A DNA stretch of 33,142 nucleotides from Oscillospiraceae bacterium (GCA_031262065.1 JAISIK010000073.1:1-33142); one strand, 5' to 3'. Shown: positions 1 to 9,240, numbered from the stretch's first letter. Numbers and translations: made by a program. Notes: generated from the letters alone by a model not told the origin.

Positions 1-96
1 GACGGCGGCGGGCGGATTGTCGCCTGCGGCACGCCGGAGGAAGTCGCGCAGGCGGAGGGCTCGTATACGGGGCAGTACCTGAAAAACGTGTTGTAA
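1..96 (+). CDS. uvrA: UvrA excinuclease subunit A, C-terminal end (partial)
   Basis: Only the last 31 residues and the stop are in the window. They read [17 protein letters not shown] followed by [13 protein letters not shown], which is the characteristic UvrA C-terminus (family form: GGxIVAxGTPEEVA...SYTGxYL). UvrA is the ATPase damage-recognition subunit of the nucleotide excision repair complex and loads UvrB, whose gene lies 0.7 kb downstream on the same strand. The stop codon overlaps the ribosome binding site of the next gene, so the three genes are probably co-transcribed. The 5' part lies outside the window. Confidence 0.9.
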   Translation, partial: DGGGRIVACGTPEEVAQAEGSYTGQYLKNVL

Positions 97-108
97 GGAG
101 CGGTTTGT

Positions 109-780
109 ATGGACAGCAAAAACGATCGGCTGGCACGCCGCTTTGCACGCGGCGGCGCAGACGGCATGAGCGATGCGGAGCTTTTGGAGCTACTGCTGCG
201 CTTCGCCGCGCCCGAAGCGCAGGCACAGGCGCTTGCGCAGCTGCTCATGGAACGCTTTTCGAGTCTTTGGGCAATTTTAGAGGCTTCACAGGCGGATTTG
301 CTGCCGATTGACGGGCTGGATGAAAACGCTGTAAGGCTTCTGCGGCTTGTGCCCGAGCTGCACAGGCGCTACTTCCTCTCGCGCTCGGATAAAGAGACGC
401 GTCTGTCCTCGAACACCGCCTGCGGCAACTATTTGCTGCCCTATTTTTACGGTGCACGGGAGGAGCTGGTGTATCTGCTCGCGCTCGACGCCACGGGCAA
501 AGTGCTCGCCTGCCGCCTGCTTGGGCGGGGCAGCATCAACTCTGCGAATGTGCCTATGCGCCGCTTGGTGCACGAGGCGCTTGCAGCCAACGCCTCCGCG
601 CTGGTTTTGGCGCACAACCACCCCTCGGGAATCGCCCTGCCGTCCAAAGAAGACGTCACGCTGACGCTGCGCCTGCGCGAGGCGCTGGATATTATGGATA
701 TTCTGCTTCTCGATCACCTCGTGATTGCAGATGACGACTTTGTTTCCATGAGCGACAGCGGCTATCTGCCGCGAAATTGA
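109..780 (+). CDS. radC: RadC family JAB/MPN-domain protein
   Basis: A 223-aa RadC/UPF0758 protein. Residues 20-85 form the N-terminal helix-hairpin-helix-like region ([10 protein letters not shown]...IDGLDENAV). Residues about 100-223 form the JAB metalloprotease-like domain with the RadC signature [12 protein letters not shown] and the metal site H169-N-H171-PSG...D182. The name comes from an old repair phenotype; the biochemical role of RadC is unsettled, and it is not a proven repair enzyme. The ATG follows AAGGAG at 95-100 with good spacing. It sits between uvrA and uvrB, 12 nt after uvrA and 10 nt before uvrB, so it is probably in one transcript with them. Length is normal for the family. 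Family identity is certain; molecular function is unknown. Confidence 0.93.
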   Translation: MDSKNDRLARRFARGGADGMSDAELLELLLRFAAPEAQAQALAQLLMERFSSLWAILEASQADLLPIDGLDENAVRLLRLVPELHRRYFLSRSDKETRLSSNTACGNYLLPYFYGAREELVYLLALDATGKVLACRLLGRGSINSANVPMRRLVHEALAANASALVLAHNHPSGIALPSKEDVTLTLRLREALDIMDILLLDHLVIADDDFVSMSDSGYLPRN

Positions 781-790
781 GGAAAGATTT

Positions 791-2752
791 ATGGATTTCA
801 AACTGCACGCGCCCTTTCAGCCCACGGGCGACCAGCCCGAGGCGATTCATGCGCTGACCGAAGGGATTCAAAACGGGCTTGCTGAGCAGGTGCTTTTGGG
901 CGTAACCGGCTCGGGCAAAACCTTCACGATGGCGTCTGTAATTGCAAATCTCAACCGCCCGACGCTGATTTTGGCGCACAACAAAACCCTCGCTGCGCAG
1001 CTTTGCAGCGAATTTCGGGAGTTTTTCCCCGAAAATGTGGTGGAATACTTCATTTCTTACTACGACTATTACCAGCCGGAGGCGTATATCGCGCACACCG
1101 ATACCTATATTGAAAAAGACTCCTCCATCAACGAGGAAATTGAGCGGCTGCGGCACAGCGCCACCTCCTCGCTCTTTGAGCGGCGGGATGTGATTGTCGT
1201 TGCCTCCGTGTCGTGCATTTACGGGCTGGGTGACCCGATTGACTATAAGAACATGGTCATCTCTCTGCGTAGCGGCGCGGTGAAATCCCGCGAAGAGCTG
1301 ATGAAAAAGCTCGTCGAAATCCGCTACGAGCGAAATGACGTCAATTTCGTGCGAAACACCTTCCGCGTGCGCGGCGACACGGTGGAAATCTACCCCGTCT
1401 ACTGGGCGCAGCGTGCCATTCGGGTGGAATTTTTCGGCGACGAAATCGACCGCATTTCTGAAATCAACGCCGTGACGGGCGTCCCTGAGCGCGTGGTCAA
1501 CCACGTCGCCATCTATCCCGCGTCGCACTACGTTGCCTCCCGCGATAAGCTCGAACGCGCAATGGGCGAAATTGAGCGAGAAATGGAAGAACGTGAGCGA
1601 TTTTTCAAGGACAACGAGCAGCTTTTGGAGGCGCAGCGCATCCGCCAGCGGACGCTCTACGATTTGGAGATGCTGCAGGAAATCGGCTTCTGCAGCGGCA
1701 TCGAAAACTACTCCCGCGTCATCTCCGGGCGCGCCCCGGGCACGCCGCCGAAGACGCTTTTGGACTATTTCCCCGACGATTTTCTGCTCTTCGTGGACGA
1801 AAGCCACGTCACCCTGCCGCAGGTACGCGCGATGTACGCCGGCGACCGCAGCCGTAAGGAAAGCCTTGTCAACTACGGCTTCCGCCTACCCAGCGCGTTT
1901 GATAACCGTCCGCTCACCTTCCCCGAATTTCAGAGCAAAATCCATCAGGCGGTGTATGTCTCCGCAACGCCCGCCGAATTTGAGAAAGAGCGGGCAGGGC
2001 AAATCGCCGAGCAGGTGATCCGCCCGACGGGTCTTCTCGACCCAAAGGTGGAAATTCGCCCGATTGAGGGGCAGGTCGACGACTTAATCGGCGAATGCAA
2101 CCGCGTTGTGGCGCAAAACGAGCGTGTGCTCGTTACGACTCTGACGAAAAAAATGGCGGAGGACTTAACCGCCTATCTGCTCAGCGCGGGTATCCGCGTG
2201 CGCTATATGCACTCTGACGTTGCCGCGATGGAGCGCATGGAAATCCTGCGCGACCTGCGCATGGCGAAGTTCGACGTGCTCGTGGGCATCAACCTGCTGC
2301 GCGAAGGGCTGGATTTGCCGGAGGTTTCTCTCGTGGCAATCTTGGACGCGGATAAAGAGGGCTTCCTGCGCAGCGAAACCAGCCTTATTCAGACCATCGG
2401 GCGCGCCGCGCGTAACGCGCAGGGGCGCGTGATTATGTATGCGGACAAAACCACCGCCGCCATGAAGGCAGCCATCAGTGAAACCGAGCGCAGGCGCGGG
2501 ATTCAGGATGCGTACAATCAGGCGCACGGCATTGTGCCGAAAACGATTATCAAAGACGTCCGCGCCCTGCTGGAAATCACGATGAACGAGACGGAGGGCG
2601 CCAAACGCGACGGCGTGAAGATGACGAAGGCGGAGCGCGAGCGGGAAATTGTGCGTTTGGAGAAAGAAATGCGCGCAGCCGCCCGCATGATGGAATACGA
2701 ATACGCAGCCGCCCTGCGTGACCATATCATTGAACTACGCGGCAAGAAGTAG
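791..2752 (+). CDS. uvrB: UvrB excinuclease subunit B
   Basis: A full-length 653-aa UvrB, the helicase-fold subunit that UvrA loads onto damaged DNA and that recruits UvrC for incision. Visible features: Walker A GVTGSGKT at residues 37-44; the beta-hairpin region with [11 protein letters not shown] near residues 90-100; the DEAD-like box [11 protein letters not shown] near residue 335; the helicase C-terminal block [20 protein letters not shown]; and the C-terminal UVR motif ([21 protein letters not shown] is its core) that contacts UvrC. It starts 10 nt after radC and is followed by a strong terminator, so it ends the uvrA-radC-uvrB group. No SOS-type operator can be judged because the upstream promoter is outside the window. 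Confidence 0.98.
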   Translation: MDFKLHAPFQPTGDQPEAIHALTEGIQNGLAEQVLLGVTGSGKTFTMASVIANLNRPTLILAHNKTLAAQLCSEFREFFPENVVEYFISYYDYYQPEAYIAHTDTYIEKDSSINEEIERLRHSATSSLFERRDVIVVASVSCIYGLGDPIDYKNMVISLRSGAVKSREELMKKLVEIRYERNDVNFVRNTFRVRGDTVEIYPVYWAQRAIRVEFFGDEIDRISEINAVTGVPERVVNHVAIYPASHYVASRDKLERAMGEIEREMEERERFFKDNEQLLEAQRIRQRTLYDLEMLQEIGFCSGIENYSRVISGRAPGTPPKTLLDYFPDDFLLFVDESHVTLPQVRAMYAGDRSRKESLVNYGFRLPSAFDNRPLTFPEFQSKIHQAVYVSATPAEFEKERAGQIAEQVIRPTGLLDPKVEIRPIEGQVDDLIGECNRVVAQNERVLVTTLTKKMAEDLTAYLLSAGIRVRYMHSDVAAMERMEILRDLRMAKFDVLVGINLLREGLDLPEVSLVAILDADKEGFLRSETSLIQTIGRAARNAQGRVIMYADKTTAAMKAAISETERRRGIQDAYNQAHGIVPKTIIKDVRALLEITMNETEGAKRDGVKMTKAEREREIVRLEKEMRAAARMMEYEYAAALRDHIIELRGKK

Positions 2753-2755
2753 CAC

Positions 2756-2784
2756 AAGCGGCAACCTTATCGGGGTTGCCGCTT
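2756..2784 (+). other. Hairpin just after uvrB, no T-tract
   Basis: A perfect 11-bp inverted repeat, AAGCGGCAACC and GGTTGCCGCTT, with a 7-nt loop starts 3 nt after the uvrB stop. There is no T-run after it, so it is not a canonical intrinsic terminator; it could protect the mRNA 3' end. A true terminator follows about 60 nt later. Confidence 0.55.
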
Positions 2785-2840
2785 GCGGATATCTTCCCTA
2801 TTTTAGGATTCACAAGGGAAAGGCTCTCACGAAAGCAAGC

Positions 2841-2879
2841 GCCGGCATTCCCTGTTCGGGAATGCCGGCAGCTTTTTTT
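2841..2879 (+). terminator. Intrinsic terminator of the uvrA-radC-uvrB transcript
   Basis: A 12-bp perfect stem GCCGGCATTCCC / GGGAATGCCGGC with loop TGTTC, followed after AGC by seven Ts (2873-2879). This is a textbook Rho-independent terminator in the plus direction. The convergent SLH gene ends 27 nt beyond it, and the hairpin may also stop that transcript, though no T-run exists on the minus side. Confidence 0.88.
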
Positions 2880-2905
2880 GTGTTGCGCCGGAGCAAATTT
2901 CTTTT

Positions 2906-4663
2906 TTACGTCTTGTAGTAGCGCATCAGGATGGTAGCAACCTGCGCGCGGGTGGCGCTTCCCTGCGGGTCGAGATAGGTAACGCCGTTATTCGCAGTAC
3001 CTGTAATCAAACCCTTCGCGACAGCCCACTGCATGGCTTCCCTTGCCCAAGGGCTGACCTTGCCTGCATCGGGGAAAGCGCTTAAATCCGCCTGCACTGC
3101 GGAACTATCTTCCCGATATGCCGCATAGCGGAATAAAATCGTAGCCAGTTGCTCGCGGGTGATGTTGCCATTGGGGTCGAATTTGCCGCCGCCGACACCG
3201 TTGACGATGTTGTTTGTATTCGCCCACGCGACCGCTTCGGTGTAATACGCCCCGGCGGGGACATCGCTGAAGGGATTCTCGCCGCCGCTCAGCGACATCT
3301 CCGCACGCCACAGAACGGTGACCAGCATCGCGCGGCTCATCACCATATCGGGCGAGAGGGTGGTACTGCTCGTTCCGTTGAGAAGCTCGTAGTAGACTGC
3401 ATAGTCGAGACCTGCGTGCGCCCAGTGATTTTCATCGGGCATATCGGTGAATTGAGATTGACTGCACGCACCGACATAAAAGAAGACGTCCGCCCAAACG
3501 GTATTGCCATACGCGGTGGCAGTTACTGCTGCCATACCCGGACCGACTGCTTTTACAAGCCCGTTCTCGTCAACCGTAACAACGGCGGTGTTCGTGCTTT
3601 CCCACGAGATGGTGCTGTCGCTGTCGGCGGGGGTGATGGTGGGGTTCAACTGCACCTCGGTATTGTGGGGAACACCATAGTCCGTTCTTAAATACGAAAT
3701 GCTTGTTATCGGATTTTTCGGGTTAACGCTCACCGCGCACCAAGCGGTATAGCCCTGCACGGATGCGCGAATCGTCGCCGTTCCCAACTTGTGGGCTTTC
3801 ATCAGACCGTTCTGCACAGAAACTATGGAGGGGTCGGAAGACGACCATTCCACCTCTCCCGCTGTGACCGGGGGCTGCAAGGTGGCTGTGAGCATGGCTT
3901 CCTCTCCAAGAAGCAGCGTCGCGGACTCGCGGTCGAGCGTGATACCGCCGTCGGGCGTATAGACCTCGAACGTACAGCTTTTGCCGCCCATCGATACGGT
4001 AATGACGGCGGATTCCGCGGTGCGCTTTTCAACGTAAATATAGCCGCCCTCTTCATAGGCATATGCTGCATCGTTGTTGGAGCTTGTTACGGTAATATCT
4101 CTGGAGTTTGTGTGATTGTAGGGCGTTGCTAGCATCGGAAAACCGGTTTGATCTCCCACCTGCATGGAATAGCGCGTATTTGTCATTTCGATGCTCTCCA
4201 GAGGAATTGCCTTGTCTACAATGGCAAGCCCCGCGGCGCTGTTCACCGATCCTACGAGCGCACCGTTTTTGCCGGCAAAGTATTTGACGCTGTAGCTTCC
4301 GCACGGAAGACCGCTCGTGTCCCATTCAAATCGCAGAGCGGACAGACCCGGACTTTCGGGGACGTCGCCCGTCCACGAAGCAACAGGCGCGGTATCGCCT
4401 TCCTCTGCTCGGCGTTCAACTTGCACGGTATACGTAAATCCCGCGCCACCGGGAGCATCCAATGTAAAATGCAGGGCAGCCTTCTCGCCTTGAACAACGC
4501 ATTGATCCTGCAAGGTTGTAGACGGACGGAGCAAGGGCACGTCAAGTGCGCGAATTGCCTCGGATTCTTTTGTCAAATCCGTTTTCGGCTCTGCTGCCGA
4601 ACTAATTGAGAAACACGCCAAAAGGAGCGCTATGGATAGGAGCATTGCCATCGTCTTTTTCAT
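2906..4663 (-). CDS. Secreted S-layer-homology protein with Big_2 (bacterial Ig-like) domains
   Basis: A 585-aa exported protein. Residues 1-23 are a signal peptide (MKKTMAMLLSIALLLACFS, cleavage near SSAAEP). Residues about 150-390 hold Ig-like Big_2 repeats, recognisable by the WSSSDPSIVSV and WESTNTAVVTV cores followed by G(L/T)A(T/A)(I/V)xA. Residues about 403-585 are three SLH repeats with the positions of the TRAE-type motif read as MSRA, ITRE and ATRA. SLH domains bind pyruvylated secondary cell-wall polymer, so the protein should be held non-covalently on the cell surface. A CsaB-like pyruvyltransferase is encoded 2.3 kb away. SD AGGAGG (4674-4679) lies 10 nt before the ATG, and a near-consensus promoter is upstream. 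The ligand of the Ig-like part is unknown. Confidence 0.93.
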   Translation of the reverse strand: MKKTMAMLLSIALLLACFSISSAAEPKTDLTKESEAIRALDVPLLRPSTTLQDQCVVQGEKAALHFTLDAPGGAGFTYTVQVERRAEEGDTAPVASWTGDVPESPGLSALRFEWDTSGLPCGSYSVKYFAGKNGALVGSVNSAAGLAIVDKAIPLESIEMTNTRYSMQVGDQTGFPMLATPYNHTNSRDITVTSSNNDAAYAYEEGGYIYVEKRTAESAVITVSMGGKSCTFEVYTPDGGITLDRESATLLLGEEAMLTATLQPPVTAGEVEWSSSDPSIVSVQNGLMKAHKLGTATIRASVQGYTAWCAVSVNPKNPITSISYLRTDYGVPHNTEVQLNPTITPADSDSTISWESTNTAVVTVDENGLVKAVGPGMAAVTATAYGNTVWADVFFYVGACSQSQFTDMPDENHWAHAGLDYAVYYELLNGTSSTTLSPDMVMSRAMLVTVLWRAEMSLSGGENPFSDVPAGAYYTEAVAWANTNNIVNGVGGGKFDPNGNITREQLATILFRYAAYREDSSAVQADLSAFPDAGKVSPWAREAMQWAVAKGLITGTANNGVTYLDPQGSATRAQVATILMRYYKT

Positions 4664-4735
4664 TTCTCTTTGTCCTCCTTATACTACCGCCACACGAACG
4701 CAAAACCGAAATTTCTATGTATATGGCTTATCAGC

Positions 4736-4764
4736 AGTATAGCAGGGAAACTTTCGTGTGTCAA
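4736..4764 (-). promoter_or_regulatory. Sigma-A-type promoter of the SLH gene
   Basis: On the minus strand TTGACA (4764-4759) and TATACT (4741-4736) are separated by exactly 17 bp. This is near-perfect consensus and predicts a leader of about 65 nt before the SLH gene ATG at 4663. Confidence 0.85.
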
Positions 4765-4806
4765 TATCCGCTGCGCGTATAGAAAATCATGCGCAACAAA
4801 ACTTTA

Positions 4807-4839
4807 CAGGGGCGACCGTCATGGTCGCCCCTGCTTTTT
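4807..4839. terminator. Terminator downstream of the O-antigen ligase-like gene
   Basis: An 11-bp stem CAGGGGCGACC / GGTCGCCCCTG with a 5-nt loop abuts the stop codon of the minus-strand gene ending at 4838. T-rich sequence follows on both sides: CTTTTT on the plus side and TAAAGTTTTG on the minus side. Its working direction is most likely minus, ending the gene at 4838. A related GGGCGACC-type hairpin occurs near 31.75 kb. Confidence 0.65.
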
Positions 4840-6376
4840 ACATGTTTTCTTTGGAGAAGCTTCCTGCGCAAGCAAGCATCCCCGCGATTGCGAAGAAAAT
4901 TGCCATCATATAGGGCTCTTCCCAGACGCTTTCAAAGAAGCTCTGCACCAAAATGCCGACAAGCCCTGCCAGCATGCCCGCGCACAGAGGGTTCAGCCTT
5001 GTTTTTACCGTGCGCGCGCAGGCGCACAGCCCGCCCCAAATCATGCCCCAGAGCGACAGGAGAAATGCAGAAAGCCCCAAGATGCCGTTTTCTACCAAGA
5101 TTTTCACATAATAGTTATCGACATACATATACTCAATGCCCGGAAGCACCGGGTTCTGCACTGCGACCGCGCCGCCGTACATGCCATAGCCCATGCCCGT
5201 CCAAACATTGAATTGTTTCAAGTATCGAATCGCAGCGCTCCAGCGCTTCTCCCGCCCGCCTCTTGCGTTGGATTCCGCAAAGGAGGCAGTGAAAAGATAG
5301 CCCAAACGGCTGCGCACGAAGGGCAGGAAGCAGGCAAATACGCCCCCAAGCAGCATCAGCGCAAGCAGCTTGCGATCCACAATCACGGCAAAGAGCAGCG
5401 CAGCCACGGCAAGCGCCAGCCACGCGCCGCGCGACATCGTAAACAGGCAGGACAGGCACATGGCAATGCCGCAGCTCCAGAAAAACACCCGTTCGCGTCC
5501 GCCTTTTGCAGCGTATGCGCGCCCGATCGCCATAGGCGCAAAGAGCAGCATATACGCGCCCATAATGTTGGGGTTGCTGAATATGGAAAATACGCGGGTT
5601 CGCACGCTTCCCTCGGCGTTATCCGTCCAGTTTTCGGGGATTTCCACGCCGATAATAAACTGCCAAATACCGTGCAGCGCTATCACGGTTGCAATCGCTA
5701 TCATCGCATGGTAGAGCAGATTGAAATCTTTCTCGTCGCGAATCAGGCGCGTAACAAGGAAAAACAGAAGCAGGTACTGTAGGCTCGCGCGGAAGCCCGT
5801 GATATTGATGCTCGGATACGGCGTGACACACAGCAGCAGAAGGACGCCCGCAAGCAGGTAAAAGGCAAGGGGAAAATCCATCCGATTTGCCCGGCTGCGC
5901 AGGGGTCGCTCCGCCAGCGCGGCGCGGCGCAGCACCCAGAAAAAGCCGAAAATCAGCAACAGCTCGTCCCACACGGCGGCAAGCGACGGCAGTTGCACCC
6001 AATCGCGCAGCGCGTAGTCAATCGGCGCATAGGCGGCGATTACCAAGAGCAAAAGCGGCGTTATTCTGTGGGAAACTGCCCGCCAAAAGAAGCTCTGCCG
6101 TCCGGCGCGAAGAAGTACGCTCGTTTCGCGCGCACCTTGCAGTCGCTTCCCCATGCGCCAAAGCCCTGCATTCAGCGCATCAAGAAGCCGCCGATAGCAG
6201 GCGCGCTCCACTGCCGACTGCGCAGTCAAGCGCTTTGCGAAGAAGCGATAGGTCGCGCTGTCGCGCCATGCTCTCCCGACCGCCGCAACGGCGCGCGCCA
6301 AAGGCGAACGGCGGTAAAGAGCCGCCAATGCCATGAAAAACCGCCAAACCAGGCTGCTTTTCAAAATCTCAGCCAT
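4838..6376 (-). CDS. O-antigen ligase / polymerase-like polytopic membrane protein
   Basis: A 512-aa integral membrane protein of the O-antigen ligase (Wzy_C, PF04932-like) type. After about 95 cytoplasmic residues there are roughly 10 to 12 hydrophobic segments. The family core is visible as FTMSRGAWLALAVAALLF around residues 320-335, followed by the large loop containing RYLKQFNVWTGMGYGMYGG, as in ligases and polymerases. In a Gram-positive setting such proteins polymerise or attach cell-wall polysaccharides rather than LPS. The start overlaps the DUF4330 stop by 8 nt (ATGGCTGA), so the two are translationally coupled. Opposite them lies the GT4-CsaB fusion gene; together they suggest a wall-polymer biosynthesis locus. 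The exact polymer is not known, and ligase versus polymerase cannot be decided by sequence alone. Confidence 0.82.
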   Translation of the reverse strand: MAEILKSSLVWRFFMALAALYRRSPLARAVAAVGRAWRDSATYRFFAKRLTAQSAVERACYRRLLDALNAGLWRMGKRLQGARETSVLLRAGRQSFFWRAVSHRITPLLLLVIAAYAPIDYALRDWVQLPSLAAVWDELLLIFGFFWVLRRAALAERPLRSRANRMDFPLAFYLLAGVLLLLCVTPYPSINITGFRASLQYLLLFFLVTRLIRDEKDFNLLYHAMIAIATVIALHGIWQFIIGVEIPENWTDNAEGSVRTRVFSIFSNPNIMGAYMLLFAPMAIGRAYAAKGGRERVFFWSCGIAMCLSCLFTMSRGAWLALAVAALLFAVIVDRKLLALMLLGGVFACFLPFVRSRLGYLFTASFAESNARGGREKRWSAAIRYLKQFNVWTGMGYGMYGGAVAVQNPVLPGIEYMYVDNYYVKILVENGILGLSAFLLSLWGMIWGGLCACARTVKTRLNPLCAGMLAGLVGILVQSFFESVWEEPYMMAIFFAIAGMLACAGSFSKENM

Positions 6377-6866
6377 CGAGCACCTCCGTGGCTATAATTG
6401 TCCCCTCCAGCTCAATGGTTTGTGTTTTTACTGTGTATTCCTTGCCAATGCGAATCTCCTGCAAGCCTAAGGAATATCCTATATCGCTCTTTGTGGGCAC
6501 ACCCTCTATTGTAATAAGAAGATCCACGTAGCCATCTTCCCGTTCCTGCACTTCAATGGTGGTAATCTGTGCATCATAGAGTTGATTGACATTAAAAATC
6601 CGGCTCGGCTCGTCAAAAATCGTTTCCTCCGCCTGCGGTCCCGCGTTTTTCAACACGCTCTGCGCGACCTGTAACGGCAGCTTTTCGCAGAGCACCGCAA
6701 AGCGAAAATTCGGATTCGGCAGCGCATCCGAAGTAGCGGTCTCTTGCGAACCGCCGAGCAGTTTATAGCCCATAAATGCAACAACGGCAATCACAAGCAG
6801 GAGCAAAATCAAATCGATAATATTCAGCTTCCCGAAAAGCTTTCCCTTGTTTCCGAAAAATTTCAT
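6369..6866 (-). CDS. DUF4330 family membrane-anchored protein
   Basis: A 165-aa protein with a short basic N-terminus, one transmembrane segment at residues about 15-38 (NIIDLILLLLVIAVVAFMGY) and a soluble, extracytoplasmic C-terminal domain of about 120 residues rich in beta-strand-like alternation. The layout and the N-terminal KLNIIDLILLLLV motif fit DUF4330, a family often found beside wall polysaccharide genes in Clostridia. Its function is unknown. It overlaps the downstream O-antigen ligase-like gene by 8 nt and is divergent from the GT4-CsaB gene, sharing a 124-bp intergenic region. A plausible partner role for the ligase-like protein is inference from coupling only. Confidence 0.78.
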   Translation of the reverse strand: MKFFGNKGKLFGKLNIIDLILLLLVIAVVAFMGYKLLGGSQETATSDALPNPNFRFAVLCEKLPLQVAQSVLKNAGPQAEETIFDEPSRIFNVNQLYDAQITTIEVQEREDGYVDLLITIEGVPTKSDIGYSLGLQEIRIGKEYTVKTQTIELEGTIIATEVLDG

Positions 6867-6897
6867 GGCAACCTCCCAAAGGCTTCTATTTTTCTGT

Positions 6898-6926
6898 TTG
6901 CTTCTTGCGAATAACTATACTATAAT
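6898..6926 (+). promoter_or_regulatory. Promoter of the GT4-CsaB fusion gene
   Basis: TTGCTT (6898-6903), a 17-bp spacer, and a perfect TATAAT (6921-6926). The predicted start near 6933 leaves a leader of about 58 nt. It supports the internal ATG at 6991 as the real start, because an upstream ATG at 6847 would precede the promoter. Confidence 0.75.
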
Positions 6927-6939
6927 CAGAATATTGGTA

Positions 6940-6968
6940 ATTATACCCGATTCCGCAGCGGAATACAA
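6940..6968 (-). promoter_or_regulatory. Possible promoter of the DUF4330-ligase pair
   Basis: On the minus strand TATAAT (6945-6940) is preceded after 17 bp by TTGTAT (6968-6963). The -10 is perfect, the -35 is weak (3/6). It would face the 6898-6926 promoter, giving overlapping divergent transcription units. Confidence 0.4.
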
Positions 6969-6990
6969 GAGCAAAACCGGGGGACAACGA

Positions 6991-9204
6991 ATGAAGATTC
7001 TGCATATGATTTCCGGCGGCGACGTCGGCGGCGCGAAGACGCATGTTTTGTCACTTTTGGAGCAACTCAATAAAACCGAGACCGTGCACCTTGTGTGCTT
7101 CACGCGCGGCGATTTTCTCGACGAAGCGCGGCTGCTGGATATTCCCTCGACCGTGTTGGAAGAGGGCAATCTCTTCGCAACGCGCCGCCGCATTTTGGCG
7201 ATGATTCGCCACGACGGCTATCAGCTGATTCATTGCCACGGCGCGCGGGCGAATATGATGGGCGCGATGCTCAAAAAGCAGGCGGGCATTCCCATCATCA
7301 CCACCGTGCACAGCGACTACCGCTTAGACTATATGGGAAGGCCTGCGGCAGCGCTGACCTTCGGCAATATCAACAAGCTCGCCCTGCGGCGCTTTGATGC
7401 GTGGGTCGGTGTTTCCGACGTTATTTCGCAAATGCTCATCGCGCGCGGCTTCAACCCGCAGCGGGTTTTCTCCGTATATAACGGCGTGGACTTTGAAAGC
7501 ATCGCAACGCCCCTTCCCCGCGAGGAGTATCTGCAAAACCTCGGCTTGCAGTTTGACGAGCGTTCTGTCGTGCTCGGCATTGCAGCGCGCATTTCCCCGA
7601 TTAAGGATATGACGACGCTTTTGCGCGCCTTCTCAAAGGCGCAGCAGCAGTGCCCGCAGCTGCGGCTGCTCATCGCGGGCGACGGCGAGCAGGCGCAGGA
7701 GATTCAGGCGCTTGCGCAGCAAATTTGCGCGGAAAACACCGTCTGCTTTGCAGGCTGGGTGCAGGACATGCCGGGCTTTTACAACGCGATAGACGTCAAT
7801 TTGTTGACCTCCCTGTCTGAGGGATTCCCCTACGTTCTGCTCGAGGGGGCGCAGATGCGCTGCGCCACCATCTCCAGCCGCGTCGGCGGCGTGCCGCTTC
7901 TGATTACGCACGGCGTGCAGGGGCTTCTCTTCGAGCCGCGAGATGTTGACGAGCTGGCAAAACACATGGTTTTCATGGCGGAAAATGACGAGGCGCGCCG
8001 TCGCATGGGGCAGGCGCTCTTTGATAAAACCAAGCGCGAATTTTCCACGAAAACCATGCTTGCGCGGCAAAAATCCTGCTATGAAGCAACAATCCGCCGC
8101 GCAAACCGCCCGAAAAAGAAGCGCGACGGGGTGCTCATTTGCGGCGCATACGGGCGCGGCAACAACGGCGACGAGGCAATTCTCGACGCCATCATCGAGC
8201 AGATGCGGCGCATCGACCCCGATATGCCCCTGTGCGCAACGAGCCGCGACCCGAAAAACACACGCTTGCAGGCAAGAATCGGCGCGGTGTATACCTTGAA
8301 TATTTTGAAAATTTGGCGCATTTTGCGCCATAGTGCCCTGTACTTGAGCGGCGGGGGGACGCTGATGCAGGATGTAACGAGCACAAACTCCCTGCTGTAC
8401 TATCTCTTTGGCGTCCGCCTGGCAAAAAAATGCGGCGCGAAGGTCATGCTCTACGGCTGCGGCATAGGCCCGATCAGCAAGCCGGGCAACCGCAAAAAGA
8501 CGACGAAAATTCTCAACCGCTACGCGGATCTCATCTCCCTGCGCGACGCGCAGGCGCAGCGCGAATTGGAGGCGCTCGGCGTACGCAAGCCCGAGATTCA
8601 CCTCACCGCCGACCCTACGCTGACCATTTCGCCGCGCGAGGAGGATTTCACGCCCTCCATACTCGCCCGGCACGGCATTTCGGCGGACAAGCGCTACCTG
8701 ATGCTCGCGGTGCGCCCGTGGGACTGCTTTGAAGAAAAACTCTCCGCCATTGCAGCTGCTGCTGACTATGCAAGCAGCGCCTACGGGCTGATTCCGCTGC
8801 TCTACCCCATGGAAAGCGGACGGGATCTTCCCGCAACAAAGGCGCTGGCGGAGCATCTGACCTGCCCGCATATCGTAATGCCCGGGCTGAGCGGGAGTCG
8901 CGCGGTCATTGCGTTGATTTCCAAAATGTCGCTGCTGCTTTCCATGCGCCTGCACGCGCTGGTCTTTGCAGCCGGGCAGGGCGTGCCGATGGTCGGCGTG
9001 GTTTACGACCCGAAGGTCAGCGGTTTTATGGAGTATTTGGGGCAAAAGCTCTACCTCGACCTACGGCAGGTTACAAGCGCCGCGCTGTGCAAGCTTATCG
9101 ACCGCGCCATGGCAGAAGGCTCCGCGGGCGAGGAAAATATCCGGCGGCTTCGTACGCTTGCCGCGCAAAACGAGCAGCTTGCCGCAAAACTGCTCGAAAA
9201 ATAA
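6991..9204 (+). CDS. GT4 glycosyltransferase fused to CsaB-like polysaccharide pyruvyltransferase
   Basis: A 737-aa two-domain enzyme. Residues 1-375 are a GT-B fold family 4 glycosyltransferase: N-terminal loop GGDVGGAKTHV, HCHGARANMMGA, and the EX7E element E277-GFPYVLL-E285 of the donor site. Residues about 379-730 are a CsaB-type pyruvyltransferase: CGAYGRGNNGDEAILDAI, LSGGGTLMQDVTSTNSLLYY, and the C-terminal MVGVVYDPKVSGFM. CsaB transfers pyruvate from PEP to secondary wall polymer, the ligand for SLH domains. The start at 6991 (MKILHMISGGDVGG) is chosen because the family motif begins there, a GGGGGA precedes it, and the promoter lies between it and the earlier ATG at 6847. The fusion implies that one polypeptide adds a sugar and pyruvylates the same polymer; that coupling is inference. 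The nearby SLH gene supports the role. Confidence 0.9.
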   Translation: MKILHMISGGDVGGAKTHVLSLLEQLNKTETVHLVCFTRGDFLDEARLLDIPSTVLEEGNLFATRRRILAMIRHDGYQLIHCHGARANMMGAMLKKQAGIPIITTVHSDYRLDYMGRPAAALTFGNINKLALRRFDAWVGVSDVISQMLIARGFNPQRVFSVYNGVDFESIATPLPREEYLQNLGLQFDERSVVLGIAARISPIKDMTTLLRAFSKAQQQCPQLRLLIAGDGEQAQEIQALAQQICAENTVCFAGWVQDMPGFYNAIDVNLLTSLSEGFPYVLLEGAQMRCATISSRVGGVPLLITHGVQGLLFEPRDVDELAKHMVFMAENDEARRRMGQALFDKTKREFSTKTMLARQKSCYEATIRRANRPKKKRDGVLICGAYGRGNNGDEAILDAIIEQMRRIDPDMPLCATSRDPKNTRLQARIGAVYTLNILKIWRILRHSALYLSGGGTLMQDVTSTNSLLYYLFGVRLAKKCGAKVMLYGCGIGPISKPGNRKKTTKILNRYADLISLRDAQAQRELEALGVRKPEIHLTADPTLTISPREEDFTPSILARHGISADKRYLMLAVRPWDCFEEKLSAIAAAADYASSAYGLIPLLYPMESGRDLPATKALAEHLTCPHIVMPGLSGSRAVIALISKMSLLLSMRLHALVFAAGQGVPMVGVVYDPKVSGFMEYLGQKLYLDLRQVTSAALCKLIDRAMAEGSAGEENIRRLRTLAAQNEQLAAKLLEK

Positions 9205-9211
9205 GGCATTG

Positions 9212-9240
9212 CGCGCCGAAAGCCACAGGCTTTCGGCGCG
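9212..9240. terminator. Hairpin between two convergent genes
   Basis: A 13-bp perfect stem CGCGCCGAAAGCC / GGCTTTCGGCGCG with a 3-nt loop lies 8 nt after the GT4-CsaB stop. Only a weak T-rich tail (TAATATTATTTG) follows. It probably serves as a bidirectional transcript end for this gene and the convergent TIGR04076 gene. Confidence 0.6.

Noticed and set aside
6847..6990. Upstream start extending the GT4-CsaB protein by 48 residues
   Set aside because: The extension precedes the mapped-by-eye promoter, overlaps the divergent gene's start and has no family similarity; the GT4 fold begins at 6991.
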